Below are positions 34,098 through 45,155 of a DNA stretch of 64,000 nucleotides, piece by piece. Location: NCBI GenBank assembly GCA_947650285.1, contig CANTFL010001256.1, forward strand, positions 62,001-126,000, in the 5' to 3' direction. This stretch comes from Hyaloperonospora brassicae (Eukaryota; Oomycota; Peronosporomycetes; Peronosporales; Peronosporaceae). A model generated the notes under the pieces. It saw only the letters and a program-made list of their open reading frames with translations, did not search any database and was not told the DNA's origin. How positions within the stretch are numbered: the stretch's first letter is position 1; each line of letters starts with the position of its first letter. The translations under genes were made by a program, and so were the position numbers.

Positions 34098-35266
34098 AAC
34101 CACTCAACGCTTTTACACAAGACCGCCTGAGCTCAGCTGCTTCCGTTCCTCCTTTCCTGTGATCTCGCACCTTTAAAGATCGAAGGTTGATGCGAGCGTT
34201 TTAAACACAAAGACGTCTTTAGACCGGGATTTATTGATTGAATAGTGAGTTGTATTCAATAGGTTTTCGCGATTCGAAACTAATGGCTGTCAGAAGCCGA
34301 TGGCTCTCAGCCACCGATTCTACCTGTCCTTTCTCCTACTTGGCTGTTTAGTCCTTCCCTTGAGTACTTACTTCTTGTAAGATAGATTCAGTAAAAACTT
34401 TGCTAAATCTTATTCAAAATAATTGTGGGTCGGGTCGGTCACTAACTTGCCTACACGGTGGCTCGAACTCGCAGTGATCAGCGCATTATTCCTTTCAACA
34501 GACGACTGAGCCGATCCAATATTCTTGCTAGAGCAGCAAATCAAATACATAATACCTCTACATCAAATTCTAATATAAAATATACACCTGACCCACGTCG
34601 CCGCAACATCACTTGCTAACAGTGCCAATGGGTAGATGTCGGCGTTTCGTCGCTTTTACAGGTCATCGGGCGCAGTATACGCCCGACTAGAAGATTAGGG
34701 TGTCCGTGGTTAAAAACCCACCGGCTCGTTGCTCGACGAGCCTTTGGACAGTGCCGTCTATTGGGTCGCTGGCTTTCCGTTCGCGATTCTTAAAGCGGTA
34801 CCATCTATTGGGTAGCCAACTCGCCGGGCGACGAGATTAAAGCGGTGGCGTCAATTGGGTCACCGGCTCGCCGTGCGACGAGACTGGTCTTTCGCTGGAA
34901 GCGAGTAATGCCCAACCCGGGCCGACTTAACGCTTGGCGCTTCCAATCGAGACCTCTACAATCCATGCTCCTCGAGGATCGACAGCAGGCATAATCAAGC
35001 CCACACAGGGACTAACCTCAAAAGTGTACACATGTCTTGGACTTGGAAAAATTTGCCTGTACTGATTATCTCATATTCTCATCCTGATTGCAGAAGGACT
35101 CTTGAGTGATTCTCTTTCATCCTTCTCGTCGTCATATACTAGTACCTAGTGGGATGAGTTGGTCATCATATTGCTCTCTCGTCGGGTCTTCCCTCGTCGG
35201 GTCTTGGCTCGTCGAGCCTTAATATGCCGACTTCGATGTGCTCCGGCTTCTCTCGTCAGATTCACA
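34098..35266 (-). repeat. Gypsy-A 5' LTR, second part
   Basis: Continues the LTR directly after the duplicated CATCC (34093-34097) and matches 6525-7722. Confidence 0.92.
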
Positions 35267-36270
35267 ACTCCTATGATCAAGTTAAAAGTAAGGAATACCA
35301 CGTTCTCAAATTACCCACCACATAAATTATGCCCCTCAAGTAATCACCCCTAGATTGTTTGGCCAGGCGCGTCAAGAATACAAAAGATTAAACTTAATAC
35401 TATAGGCTGCAGGAATCACAAGTGACATTTATACACGATCGTAAGGTATTTTGGGGGGTTCAAAAGCTAGTTGATTAACCACCAACATGTGATGATTAGA
35501 CATGGAGGTCTCTATTGTGTCACATAGTCTCATATCGAGCATCGTACGAAGAAACAACGCGATCAAGTGTTTTTTTATGAGTCGAAAATCATTACATTCG
35601 AAACACAGTTAAGTCGATTAGTGACTCGATTGCAACAAGAAGGTTTAACCTGTCTAGATGATAGGTGCATATAATGAGGTGGACATTATAGTTGAGGCTG
35701 AGTACCTCCTCGGCGCGTCTATCGTACAGGCGCCCGTGAAGAGTCAAGATCACAAACTCATTCTTGTAATTTTACTTCACTCGATATTTGTTTAGAAAAT
35801 CTGCCTCACAGAATTTTGTAACGGGGTAGCCCGTCACATCAAAGTTACCATTGTGTGAAATAGTACTGAATAAGATAATAAAAAATTATTTGATTAACAA
35901 AATCACTTCTTATAGTTGTATTGTTGAGATGAACCACAAGTCTACTCATTAAATGAAATTGTGATTATATCAAGTGATTATATCAAACATAGACCAAGAT
36001 AATCAACAAATATAGAAATGATACCACACAATCGAACAATACAAAAAACACCAAATTTGTCAACTATACGCGAATTTATACACCTTCTTTAAAATTGATA
36101 GCCACAGTCATTTTAGCAATATGGGCTATACTGCCATGTGGCAAACGATTGATGTATCACCTCCTCTACCTTTTGTTGGCCACACATATTCACTTGTGAT
36201 TTCCGCACACCAGATGTAAAGCGACAACGAGAAGCAGAGAACTAGCAGCTTCTTCGAGAAAAAGGTAATA
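35267..36270. other. Intergenic, AT-rich
   Basis: No gene recognised. The first 40 bp show weak similarity (about 70%) to 7721-7760, so the LTR end may lie slightly further right. It may hold the terminal inverted repeat of the downstream MULE, which I could not define. Confidence 0.4.
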
Positions 36271-36369
36271 CAGTAGCAAAATGACATCATTTAGGATTTA
36301 CTTAAGTACAACCGACAGTGGAACTAGTCTTATCGTGTTGTCTCAAGTGATCAGCGACGTTACAAAGAT

Positions 36370-37965
36370 GTATACACCTAAAATGGCTACTCATTTGTCG
36401 TGCAGTTTGCCTTTTCACAATCATTTGGCCCTCCAAATAATTTTGTTTTGCACTCCTGTCAAGTGTCGGGATCATCCAAAGCGTATCGTACATACGCAAC
36501 TGCAAAACAAACTGCTGTTAACCCTGCAGTTCGAGAGATGGTCATGACCTTTGGCATAAAAGTGACACCCGTGATGATCCGAATGAAGTTGAAGAATGAA
36601 AAATTCCGCCTCATATATTAATTATGTTCATGCGCTGAAAGGTTAAAGCTCGACTAATTCGGGAGTAATATTGAGCAATGTAACCTTATTTCATCCTACA
36701 TGGTTATACTGAATAATCGAGGTCACGAAACGTAGCTAGAAATCGTGGATGATAAGTTTGTGTGATTCTGCGTCATTTTCCGATAAGAACTGCAAGCTTA
36801 AAAGCCATACAGTAAGCGTAGGGTCAACGTGGATGGCACCTTCCTAAAGGCTTCCATCGGTGGAGTCATCCTGGTGGATTGTTTTCGCAATGGTAACAAC
36901 AGGATCCAAACTGATGGAGTCGGCTTTGTCTCGGAGAAAAATGAAGATGATTGGACTTGGTTTTTTTCGAAATTTTTACTCTCTCACCTCCAACCAACTC
37001 CAGCAGTCATAATATAGGCTAAAGACAAGGTAATTATGAATGAGGTGCAGACAACTATACCAGACGTTCCTCAATTTTTTCGCTTTCGCGATTTGATGGA
37101 GAATTTTAACAAGAACTACAACTCGAAAAAGTTGAATAATTTGGCGTGGATATTGGCTCGTTCACGTACATAGTTCGCGCACGAGAAGGCGGAAGCGGAA
37201 ATCTTTCGTTTGGCAAATAGGGTGTTGGTGTGGCTTCAAGATGCTGGGCCTGAAAATGGTCAACGACGCACTCCCCATGTCCAAAATACATTACTTTGAC
37301 ATCAAATAACGTAGAAGCTGTAATCAGCGCTTCCAAAGTATTTGAAGTATTCCAATCATTGACTTATTAATGGAGATTGAGCATAACGTGGCGATTAAGT
37401 GGGCTGAAAACGTATTAAAATGAATAATTGTGGAGTATTAACTCCATATGCATCTCGCGAGGTGTACAAAACACTAATTGCTGCGGCGCGAGGTGAAATT
37501 GATGATAGCTTTACCTCATGCTTCGTTGTCGCAATTATTTAGGGAGTGATAATTAATCAGGTGAGGTCTACAGCTCAATTTTAAGATAATATTTTTTTAT
37601 GCTCGTGTAGATGCTTTGAGGATGTTGGCTCTTCTTGCGTTCACCCTCTCTTTGCGCTTCGGCACACTGAAAATCTGCCCAAAATGATAGCATATTTTCA
37701 TGATACAAGAAAATCAAAGTCGCTCCGACCAACCTATTCTTCTAGACCAGTACAATAGATATTTCCGCTCGTGTTGAAAAATGCCCTGACAAAATGTCTA
37801 TGCACCGCCTTATCAATTTTCAAAAGAGTGGCGCCCAAAGAAGACGCGGACCCATCTCAACTAGAAACTGAGGAAATAGATAAGCGCCGAGCCTGAATTG
37901 TGGAATGTACAAACAATACGGCCACGATCTCAGGACATGTCCAAGCGTAGCAGCCCGTTTGCATT
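36370..37965 (+). pseudogene. MULE-type (Mutator-like) transposase relic
   Basis: 36829-37017 reads V-D-G-T-F-L-K, G-G-V-I-L-V, F-R-N-G-N-N, then N-E-D-D-W-T-W-F and L-L-S-H-L-Q-P, the catalytic region of MULE transposases with its D-G-T-F-L-K and W-x-W-F blocks. Upstream (36400-36620) is an N-terminal piece with V-x-E-M-V-M. Downstream frames read R-D-L-M-E-N-F, a G-V-L-T-P-Y-A block near 37437, and finally C-G-M-Y-K-Q-Y-G-H-D-L-R-T-C near 37895, a C-terminal zinc knuckle. MULE transposases cut and paste DNA bounded by long inverted repeats. Many stops, dead copy. Confidence 0.8.
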
Positions 37966-39308
37966 CTAAGTCATCGCTTCTAAATTTTGCATACTGATCA
38001 GAGGTTTTTTTCCAAGACAGGGTTTCCTCGCTAAAATACTCAAAATAGAGATGTTTATATAATGGACACACAGAGGTACGCTATCGTGGCATAGGTGACT
38101 ATATGCCTTGATTGAATAGAACTTCGTTAAACCTTCCAGTATGAAATAAAGAAGGTGTATCGTTTTGCGTATTAAAATCAGTCTTGGTATAGATTTTATA
38201 TTTTTCGATCTTGTGGTTTTTTTTAGATTATCCTCAAATATCTTTTAAATAACCCCTTATACCAACCCACCACTTGCTGCTAGACGCGCGCAACTGGTAG
38301 TAAGTAGACGTCATCATACGTTTAGTTGTATACATACCAGTGAGTCGGGATCAAAACAGAGAGCAATAGTTATAGGGCTTCATTGTATTAAAAACCGTTT
38401 TACTTAATTTACAACTAGATTCATGACTTAGGTGTTTACCCTTCCTCTGTAAAGTGTCTATACTTAGCAAGGCGCTAACCTTTACTGTTGTTCGTGAGAG
38501 TTAAATCTGCACTAGTGTTCCATTACGAAGTAAGCGGTGCCTCATAACATTTTTGGTATTATGCTACCCCAATTGGCCGTGGAAATATGTCCGGTTGGTA
38601 TAATTGAATTGGCTACTTTATTTGTAGGTATGACAGGCGATGAATATACTATCAGGTCAACGGCGTGTCCGCTTTTAAAGCTTTATCTACTCAAAAGTTT
38701 TCCTGTGCGTTAGAAAGTCTATCATTCAGCTGTCGGTGTTTGGCACTTGATTACTTATATGGAAAACCTAAGTTGAGGAACATATGAGCTAACTAGAAAC
38801 CCTGGTCACTAACAGGCAATGTTTTCTCTCCCACCTCGCTTTGGTGTCTTTTTAACGAGTATTGGTGACGTGGTCGGACCAGGCAGGCTATCACGCACAC
38901 CTTGTGTCATCAGTTATATAATCGCGTTCGATGATGATTAATACTGATGTCATCAGTGTGTTCTGGACGGCGGAAGTACTTCTACAGCAGCACCATCATC
39001 GCATTATACTAAATGTGACCCGGAACTCCATCCAACTTCGAATATCCGATGACTTACAGTATGGTTTTACAGGAAAGTCGCGTCAAGCAATTAATCGCCA
39101 AGGGCTGCCTGCTTTTTGCTAGCCAAAAGGATAGGCAGAGAGAAGTTGTCGAGAGCACTGTGGTATAGAAATTTTCCATTGTTTTATCTTTCCTGTACGT
39201 TCGTCATTCATCTGCTCTATCTAGCTGAATCACTGTGCACTAACTAGACAAACGAGTCGTTGCAAACGTCTCTCTCCCTGACGCATATGTCGGACTATTC
39301 ATAGCGTC
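37966..39308. other. Intergenic, nothing recognised
   Basis: Only short frames; no motif, repeat or RNA gene seen. Confidence 0.5.
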
Positions 39309-39365
39309 AGGCTTGACACAGTGAGCTCCCAAAGTCAGCGGCCAATTACACACACCATGCCACCC
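39309..39365 (+). repeat. 57-bp direct repeat, left copy
   Basis: AGGCTTGACACAGTGAGC... ending CATGCCACCC recurs at 45098-45155 with about five differences. The two copies bound the Copia-B relic and the gene-capture unit. Confidence 0.85.
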
Positions 39366-39639
39366 GATGATGAATCAATCCTCTGTTATGCCTCATTCTA
39401 TTACACCGACCTTATGCGAGGCTAATTTAAATCACACAGCAACGGGAACGTGACTGCGTCTAATGCATTTGTCAAAAGATCCGATAGTTGTAGATCCGAG
39501 CGGATGTATTTCGACACAATCATCCTACGTCGCGCGTAGTAGCAGACGAAATTTGTGCGGGCGTCGATATGCTAGGTCTTAAACGATAACGCCTCGCGTT
39601 CAGCTGATTCAGTGCCACTTAAATTGTCGACGTGGGGCA

Positions 39640-40900
39640 CCATCGGCAGCGCTGGACGCTAATCGATCTCTTTCAGCATCGCCCTGATGCCGAGCAGCTC
39701 GCACGCCTGATCTGATGCAGCGACGAACTTCGCTTCCATCGACGAGAGCGAGACGCCGCCTTACAACTTAGACGTACAGCTGACCGGCATGCCGTTCAGG
39801 CGGACGATGCTGCTGGTCAGAGACATTTTGTGTCTCTTCTCCGCCGCAAAGTCGGTGCTTGAGTACGCCTCGAGACGAATCGTGTCGTCGGTGTCCTTCG
39901 CTTGCTTCATGCAAAGCTTATAGTCATGCGTACCCTTCAGGCACCGAGCTATGCTCTTGGCCAGCTTCATGTAGCAGAGTCGTAGCTGATGAGTCTGACA
40001 CATCGCCTTGTGTGCGGCAAACGCAATTATCGGCCGTGTGTAGCGAGCGACCCACAACATACTCCCAATGAGGGATTGAAACGTCTTGATCGTGCCGCTT
40101 GGGGAGTCTTAGTCGCGGTGAACAGCGCGCTGTCGTCTGGCAGCACGTCGTAGCAGTCAGCTCCGATCAATAATTTCGTTGAGCTCGCGTCATCGATCCC
40201 ATGCTCATGCAGGAGCTCGCCAATCGCATCAGCCTGGTCGTGCACGTAGCTGCCACTATTGTTAATCGTGATTCACATGACGAGGAACTTGCTGACGGTG
40301 CCGGTGTCTTTGATCGACAAGCTGTCGAGATCGGGTAAGAAGCGGTCAACGGCTGCATCGTCCGTGCCGGTGGCGAGTAGGTAGTCGGCGTATACGCCCA
40401 CGATGAACGACTAACCGCCCTCAGCTTGCCAGAAGAGACACATGGTGGAGATGCATTGTCGGAAGCCAGCCTCGATAATCAGCTGGTCTCAAAGTCGGCT
40501 ATCCTTCTTGAGGCCGTGTAGGCTCTTCCGTAGCTGCAATACATCTTCATTCTTTGTCGCTATGTCGATCGTCTTAAGTGCATTTTGATCGATGTCGATT
40601 GCCTGTGACACCTGGGTCAGTATCTACCATTGCGCTTCCTTGTCGGTCTTGACATGCGCATTGGGAATGTCGCCGTGCTTCGCCGGGCGCCCCATATCGC
40701 CGCAAGCGCTAAGACCACCTTCACGTAGACTTGTCCATAACAGCCGCTAATGTGAGCTGGTAGTCGGCCCCGAAATCTTGTTTGTTACCGCAGGCGACCA
40801 GCTGATCCTTCAAGCCCTCAAGCTTGCCGTGCGCGTCGGCCTTTATCCTGAAGACTCACCTCGTACACAGAGTGTTCTGACCGGCGGTCTCTTGGTCATG
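39640..40900 (-). pseudogene. Copia-B reverse transcriptase and RNase H
   Basis: 40060-39761 reads L-W-V-A-R-Y-T-R-P-I-I-A-F-A, K-L-A-K-S-I-A-R-C-L-K-G-T and L-E-A-Y-S-S-T-D-F-A-A-E-K, then L-N-G-M-P-V-S, i.e. the end of RT and the RNase H start of Copia. 40840-40100 contains L-V-A-C-G-N-K-Q-D-F-G-A-D-Y and, in broken frames, Y-L-L-A-T-G-T-D-D-A-like RT pieces. The Y-x-D-D region is too damaged to read. Minus-strand order agrees with the integrase and gag pieces to the right. Confidence 0.8.
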
Positions 40901-41253
40901 AGCCACACGCGGTTGTCTTGAGGGAACGGACCTCTTCGTGCATGGCCTGTTCCCAGCCTTCGCGATTGGTGCTGCGTAGCGCTTTCTCGTAGTTCTTGGT
41001 ATCGCACTCGTACACATGAGCCACCATGCTGCCGTCGCGAGCTGGCTTCTCCTGATCTGCGGCCGCCTGTACGCGCTTGGTTGCGCCGCGCGTCGAATGT
41101 GTCCGCGCGCGTCCACGACTTCGCTGTCATCTCGCCTCTGCGGATCGTCGGCGATGACGCTTCGTCAGCGGTCGGTGCCGAATGGCTCGTTCTTGCTGTT
41201 GCTGCTGGCTACACCGCTAAATCTTGTACTCAAGCTCGCTGCAGATGAACGTT

Positions 41254-42200
41254 TTACTTTACGCTGAGCGTCTCGACTTTACGCACATTCCGCGTGAACA
41301 TGACTATATTCTTCTTCTGGAGGAAGACGCGAAATCCCCTGGTCTCGTCGCTTCTCCCGATGATCACGCCGACTTGCGCGCGCTGCGCAAGAAAGTTCTT
41401 GCTCGGGTCACGGTAGACCGAGAAGATCGATCCGAAGGCGACAATGTCGCGTAGATCCGGCGCGTGCTTCGTCAGTACCTCGATCGGCGACGCGCGCTTC
41501 GCGTTTGCGCTCGTTAAGCTGCGGTAGACAATGTACGCCGCGTATTCAACCACATCGCCTCAGAACGTCACCGCCAGTCGGCTGGCGAAGATCATGCAGC
41601 GCGCCATGATCAGGATCGTCCTCTTCGTGCGCACGTCCTTGCCGTTTGACGCGTGGTAATTCGACTCGCTGATATGACGCGCGAAGCCTATCATCTCGCA
41701 GAAGAGGTCGGCGTGCGCGTGTTTGCCACCACCGTCGGTGCGTAGCACGTGGATCCAGCAGTCGAAGTGGCACCTTAAGATTGCGAGGAAGTGCTCAATT
41801 TAGAGTGCCTTGCCCTTGGTCGGCGCCAGATAGACGCGACAGAAGTTATACTAGTGATCGACTAAGTTGACGAGGTGACGATTGTGCAATTGGTACTTCG
41901 GGTCGTCGGACTTTTTAGATCTGAGCAAATCACCCGCCAACTCTGTCGATCGGCGAGTTTGCGCTAGTCCTACTTCAACTATAAGTTCATCGCTTGTTTG
42001 ACCTGAGCGCAAGAAGTTGGACGCTTACGATTCGTAATCACGATTCCGGACGCGGAATCTCTCGCCATGCGCTCGAAGGTGTCGTGAGCGATATTTCCAA
42101 TCCACTAATGGAAGTGCAGTAGCGTGCCGATTTGCGTATCCGACTAGGGCTCTTTCGGAGCTGCCTAGCTCGTCAGGATCGCCATGAGCACGTCGCTAGA
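41254..42200 (-). pseudogene. Copia-B integrase
   Basis: 41748-41560 has V-L-R-T-D-G-G-G-K, E-M-I-G-F-A-R, N-G-K-D-V-R-T-K-R-T and A-R-C-M-I-F-A-S-R-L. 41553-41254 has V-E-Y-A-A-Y-I-V-Y-R-S-L-T, A-P-D-L-R-D-I-V-A-F-G-S and V-G-V-I-I-G-R-S-D-E-T-R-G-F-R-V-F. The first two catalytic acids are seen in part; the third (Glu of the N-G-x-x-E block) reads Asp. The stretch 41780-42200 holds the zinc domain in broken frames. Confidence 0.85.
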
Positions 42201-42297
42201 GCTCCTGGCTCGCGAGCCGCCACGACCGTCTGTACGTGGTGCACATTGTGATCTATTGCCACATCGAACGCGACATGGTCATTGCTTCCCCGTGTCA

Positions 42298-43920
42298 TCA
42301 CGTGCGACTCGCCGTCGTAGACGAGCCCGAAACCTTAAGCTCGACCTTGCCGTAGGACATGATGTTGCACGACAGCTCGGGCGCCAAATACACGTCCTTC
42401 AGCGTCGCGTCTTGCTGATGTACTATCGTGAGCACAGTTCCGTGACGCTGCCCACTTGCGTCAGCTTGATGGTCTCGCCGTCTTCCAAGCGGCACTCTTG
42501 ATCGCATCCCCTCGCTTCGCGCAGAAGGGATGCGCCGTTGACAAGGTGGAGGCTGAAACCGCTGTCGAGGATCCAGTCTTCATCTTCGTCGTCGCCCTCG
42601 TAGAAAATCGCCATAGCCAGTCCTTGTCCAGTGGAGCGCGGGCCGTAGCTACCTCTTCCTTCGCCGACAGCTAGCATGATGCTGCCGCCGTCTTTGGAGC
42701 CTTTGCCCTTCTTCTTATCGTCCGCTATTTTACTGCGATAGGCTTTATTCACGTGACCGACCTTTCCACATTTGTGGCAAGTGCGTATCTCCTCGCGCGA
42801 CGCGAACTCGTCCACGTGCGCGACGACCTCCTTACTAAAGGATCGCCACGATCGAGCTTCCATGTCGATCGCTTGCGCTAAGTGCGCGAGTTATTCTGCG
42901 TGCACGAGGTAGCCAATGCAGTGTGTCTGGTACTTCTCCATGAGGATTTTCGCCACATCAGGCGAGGTGTAGCGCACGATATTGTCGAGAACTTACAGGT
43001 CAGCGCCGCCCGCAGCGTCGCTGAAAGCGACCAGGTACAAGTGTTGTTCTGTACAGGACCTCTTTCTCTATTTCTTCGCCGTAAAGAGCTTCATCGCTCG
43101 ATCGACGGTGACCGCCGTCGTGAACGTGTCCAGCATGCGCTGCATCGCGTACTGCAATATCGTACTGTACGCCCCACCATGTTTCCACCTTCTTGTTAAA
43201 TTACCGCTCGGCAGTGCCATTGAGTTACTTCCTGAGAACGTCAGCCTTCACGTTCTCGCTCCACAGGAAGCCACAAGACTCATGTGCCATGTCGACCAGG
43301 CGCCAAAACGTCTTACCCCAGTCGAACAAGTCGAACCTGAGTCCGACGTACACCTCGGTGCCATCGAACTTGCGTATCGTCAGCTTGCAATACCTCGAAT
43401 CCGGAGTGCGATGCTGCATCGGCTTCACTTGTTACCGCTAATGCACTATCTGCCATTGAGCTGCCGGCATCACCTGAGGTGCTAGTAGGGGCTAGTATGG
43501 TGGCAATAGAGCAGGCGGCTGAGGCAACGGATCAGCACGCTGCTACGGCTGCTGTCTCGCTCGCATCCGTAGATCGTCGAGCCGAGCTGGTGCGCGCCGC
43601 GCTTGCTACTGACGTTGCCGATTGTTCAAGCTCTCAAGCTCCATCGATCCGCCGTGGAGTCGCTCTGCGAAGTCCGCTTAAAGCTCTGGTTGGAACAGCC
43701 CGCTCTCGTAAGTGCCGTACAAGCGCTCGTCTTTGTCCATGAGTGCTTGCGACGCCTCCATCTGCTGCATCCGCCAATCCATGCCCAAGGCACATCAAGA
43801 ACTCCAGCCATTGCGTTAGGCTACGCGCTCCTTGCGTGAGCGGTAGAAGAGACGACCGTAGTAGGCACGGCCGCGTCCCTTTCGTGACCGGTTGCTGGCG
43901 GCGCCTGTGCCGCGTTGGTG
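42298..43920 (-). pseudogene. Copia-B gag and protease
   Basis: 42863-42423 holds a zinc knuckle C-H-K-C-G-K-V-G-H-V-N-K-A-Y (last Cys changed to Tyr) and the protease site W-I-L-D-S-G-F-S (Phe in place of Ala). Gag lies upstream: 43428-43225 with [11 protein letters not shown], 43188-43000 with E-T-W-W, and the N-terminal end near 43700 with S-M-E-L-E-S-L in a frame that opens near 43800. Frameshifts separate the parts. It contrasts with Copia-A in both gag and protease, so it belongs to a different Copia family. Confidence 0.85.
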
Positions 43921-43949
43921 TCGTCGATTTCTTCCGTAGTCGAGATCAT

Positions 43950-44220
43950 TTCTTATCAATTAATTATGGTTCGTTAACAGCTATACGTCAAACAGATATA
44001 GATCGCTAAAATTGTTAGCAATAACTAGAATTTTTGAATATCCTTGTAATATCCTCATGTAATAATTATTTTGAATTTAATTTTTTGTCAATATTTGCAT
44101 CCTTAAACCATATATTTAGGCAAATGTTTGTTATTTTAGCTATTCAAATACGGAAATTGCTAAATTCACACCACTTTTCCTTAGATTCACACCCTTCCTT
44201 CAAAATCATATACATAAAAT
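43950..44220 (+). repeat. Gene-capture unit, left arm
   Basis: AT-rich; inner 64 bp (44157-44220) is the best conserved part of the inverted pair. Confidence 0.7.
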
Positions 44221-44257
44221 CCCTATTTATTTTAAGATTTAATTTCTGACAAAGGTA

Positions 44258-44398
44258 TTACTCAATAATCGAGTCCAGATCGCCACCTTCACGCGCCTTG
44301 AGGACCGTTGTCAGTGTTAGGTACAACACGTACGCCCAGCCAGCGCAAGAGACGTCATTGAAGGCCAGCAGGTACAAATTTAGTTGCGAGGACAACGC
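44258..44398 (-). pseudogene. 3-hydroxyacyl-CoA dehydratase (PTPLA/HACD) exon fragment
   Basis: After a 3' splice site (CTAAC branch-like box, T-rich tract, TAG at 44399-44401) the minus strand codes L-N-L-Y-L-L-A-F-N-D-V-S-C-A-G-W-A-Y-V-L-Y. This is the N-terminal membrane segment typical of the PTPLA family (Y-L-L-x-Y-N-x-x-x-x-x-G-W-A-Y-V-L-Y), then K-A-R-E-G-G-D-L-D-S-I-I-E and a TAA at 44258-44260. HACD enzymes dehydrate 3-hydroxyacyl-CoA in very-long-chain fatty acid elongation in the ER. Only about 46 codons are present, so it cannot be active. The natural gene is elsewhere. Confidence 0.75.
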
Positions 44399-44473
44399 CT
44401 ACAAAAAGAGGGAACTATGGTTAGCCTCTGCGTTGCAACCTGGACACTCATATGTATCTCCTCTTGTTCTCAC
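44399..44473 (-). other. Hybrid intron between captured exons
   Basis: GTGAGAAC follows the adenylate kinase exon, and CTAAC...TTTTTGTAG precedes the HACD exon. Length 75 bp, like real introns in this window (71-121 bp). Both exons sit in phase 0 at the joint. So the donor belongs to one gene and the acceptor to another. Confidence 0.65.
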
Positions 44474-44720
44474 CTTTTTGGCCTGCACGACCGTTCGTGG
44501 AAAGTCGCCAAAAATAAAAAACATGACGGCATTCCGAACTCTTGATGGCGTCCTTAATGATACCGACGACAATCTCGTCGGTCACAAGTGCGCCCGACTC
44601 CATCGCGACTTTGACCTTTTTGCCTATGTCGGTGCCAGTAGCTACAGCAGCGCGAAAGATGTCGCCCGTAGCCAAGTGGCAGAGAAAGTACTCGTCTTTG
44701 TCCAACGGCGATTGCGTACC
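44474..44720 (-). pseudogene. Adenylate kinase fragment
   Basis: The minus strand codes G-T-Q-S-P-L-D-K-D-E, L-C-H-L-A-T-G-D-I-F-R-A-A-V, A-M-E-S-G-A-L-V-T-D-E-I-V-V-G-I-I-K-D and, after a one-step frame change, F-G-D-F-P-R-T-V-V-Q-A-K-K. These are the NMP-binding and central motifs of adenylate kinase, which converts ATP + AMP to 2 ADP. The P-loop G-x-P-G-S-G-K at the start and the LID and C-terminal part are missing, so it is a non-functional fragment. It ends precisely at a GT donor, showing capture of genomic DNA with introns, not of a cDNA. Confidence 0.85.
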
Positions 44721-45090
44721 TTGTATATATAAGATTTTTAAGGAAGGTTGTGAATCTAAGGAAAAGGGGTGTGAATTTAGCAATTCCCTTAAATATGTTC
44801 TAAATCTGTTTGAAGTATAGCTGTTAACGAAGCATAAATAATTGAATAGCACTTGTTAATAAAGAACCTTATTATTGTGGTACAATTTTTTAATATAAAC
44901 TTATATACATATGAAAATGCATGTATCGTTTTGTAGGTAAAATAAAGAATTGTTTTTAATAAACAGAATAAACCGTTAGTAACCAGAATATTTGGATCAA
45001 TTACATCAAAATTTCGTAGGTAAATTTATAAAGGGTTCAAAGATGCAAATATTGACGAAAAATATTTTATATAATTTTACCATCAATAAA
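44721..45090 (-). repeat. Gene-capture unit, right arm
   Basis: Inverted relative to 43950-44220, with block order changed; very AT-rich. Confidence 0.7.
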
Positions 45091-45097
45091 AAAAATT

Positions 45098-45155
45098 AGG
45101 CTCGACACAGTGAATTCCCAAAGTCAGCGGCCGATTACAACACACCATGCCACCC
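45098..45155 (+). repeat. 57-bp direct repeat, right copy
   Basis: See 39309-39365; same orientation, one extra base. Confidence 0.85.

Larger units (their letters stand above)
6364..35266 (-). mobile_element. Gypsy-A: large LTR retrotransposon, nested host element
   Basis: Two direct repeats of about 1.33-1.36 kb bound this element: 6364-7722, and 28387-28548 continued at 34098-35266 (split by a Copia insertion). Both start TGTGGTATA and end near CA. Internal minus-strand pieces follow Gypsy order from right to left: PBS, gag, protease, reverse transcriptase, RNase H, integrase, integrase C-terminus. A plus-strand degraded ORF fills the space up to the left LTR. Without the two insertions it is roughly 15.8 kb. 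The LTRs look about 96-97% identical by eye, yet gag-pol is full of stops and shifts. The right LTR boundary is uncertain by about 45 bp, because weak similarity continues beyond it. Confidence 0.9.
43950..45090. mobile_element. Gene-capture unit with inverted repeats (Pack-type)
   Basis: AT-rich arms of about 270-370 bp (43950-44220 and 44721-45090) contain the same blocks in inverted orientation: TTGCTAAATTCACACC with a following ATTCACA..CCTTCCTT (44157-44205 against 44785-44740), CGTTAACAGCTATA (43972-43985 against 44832-44817) and GTCAATATTTGCATC (44088-44102 against 45056-45041). Block order differs between the arms, so they are rearranged. Between the arms lie exon fragments of two host genes on the minus strand. 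This is the form of Pack-MULE or similar transduplicating DNA elements. No transposase inside. Confidence 0.7.

Noticed and set aside
44298..44732. Plus-strand frame of 144 residues
   Set aside because: Antisense to the adenylate kinase and HACD fragments, which carry recognisable motifs on the minus strand.
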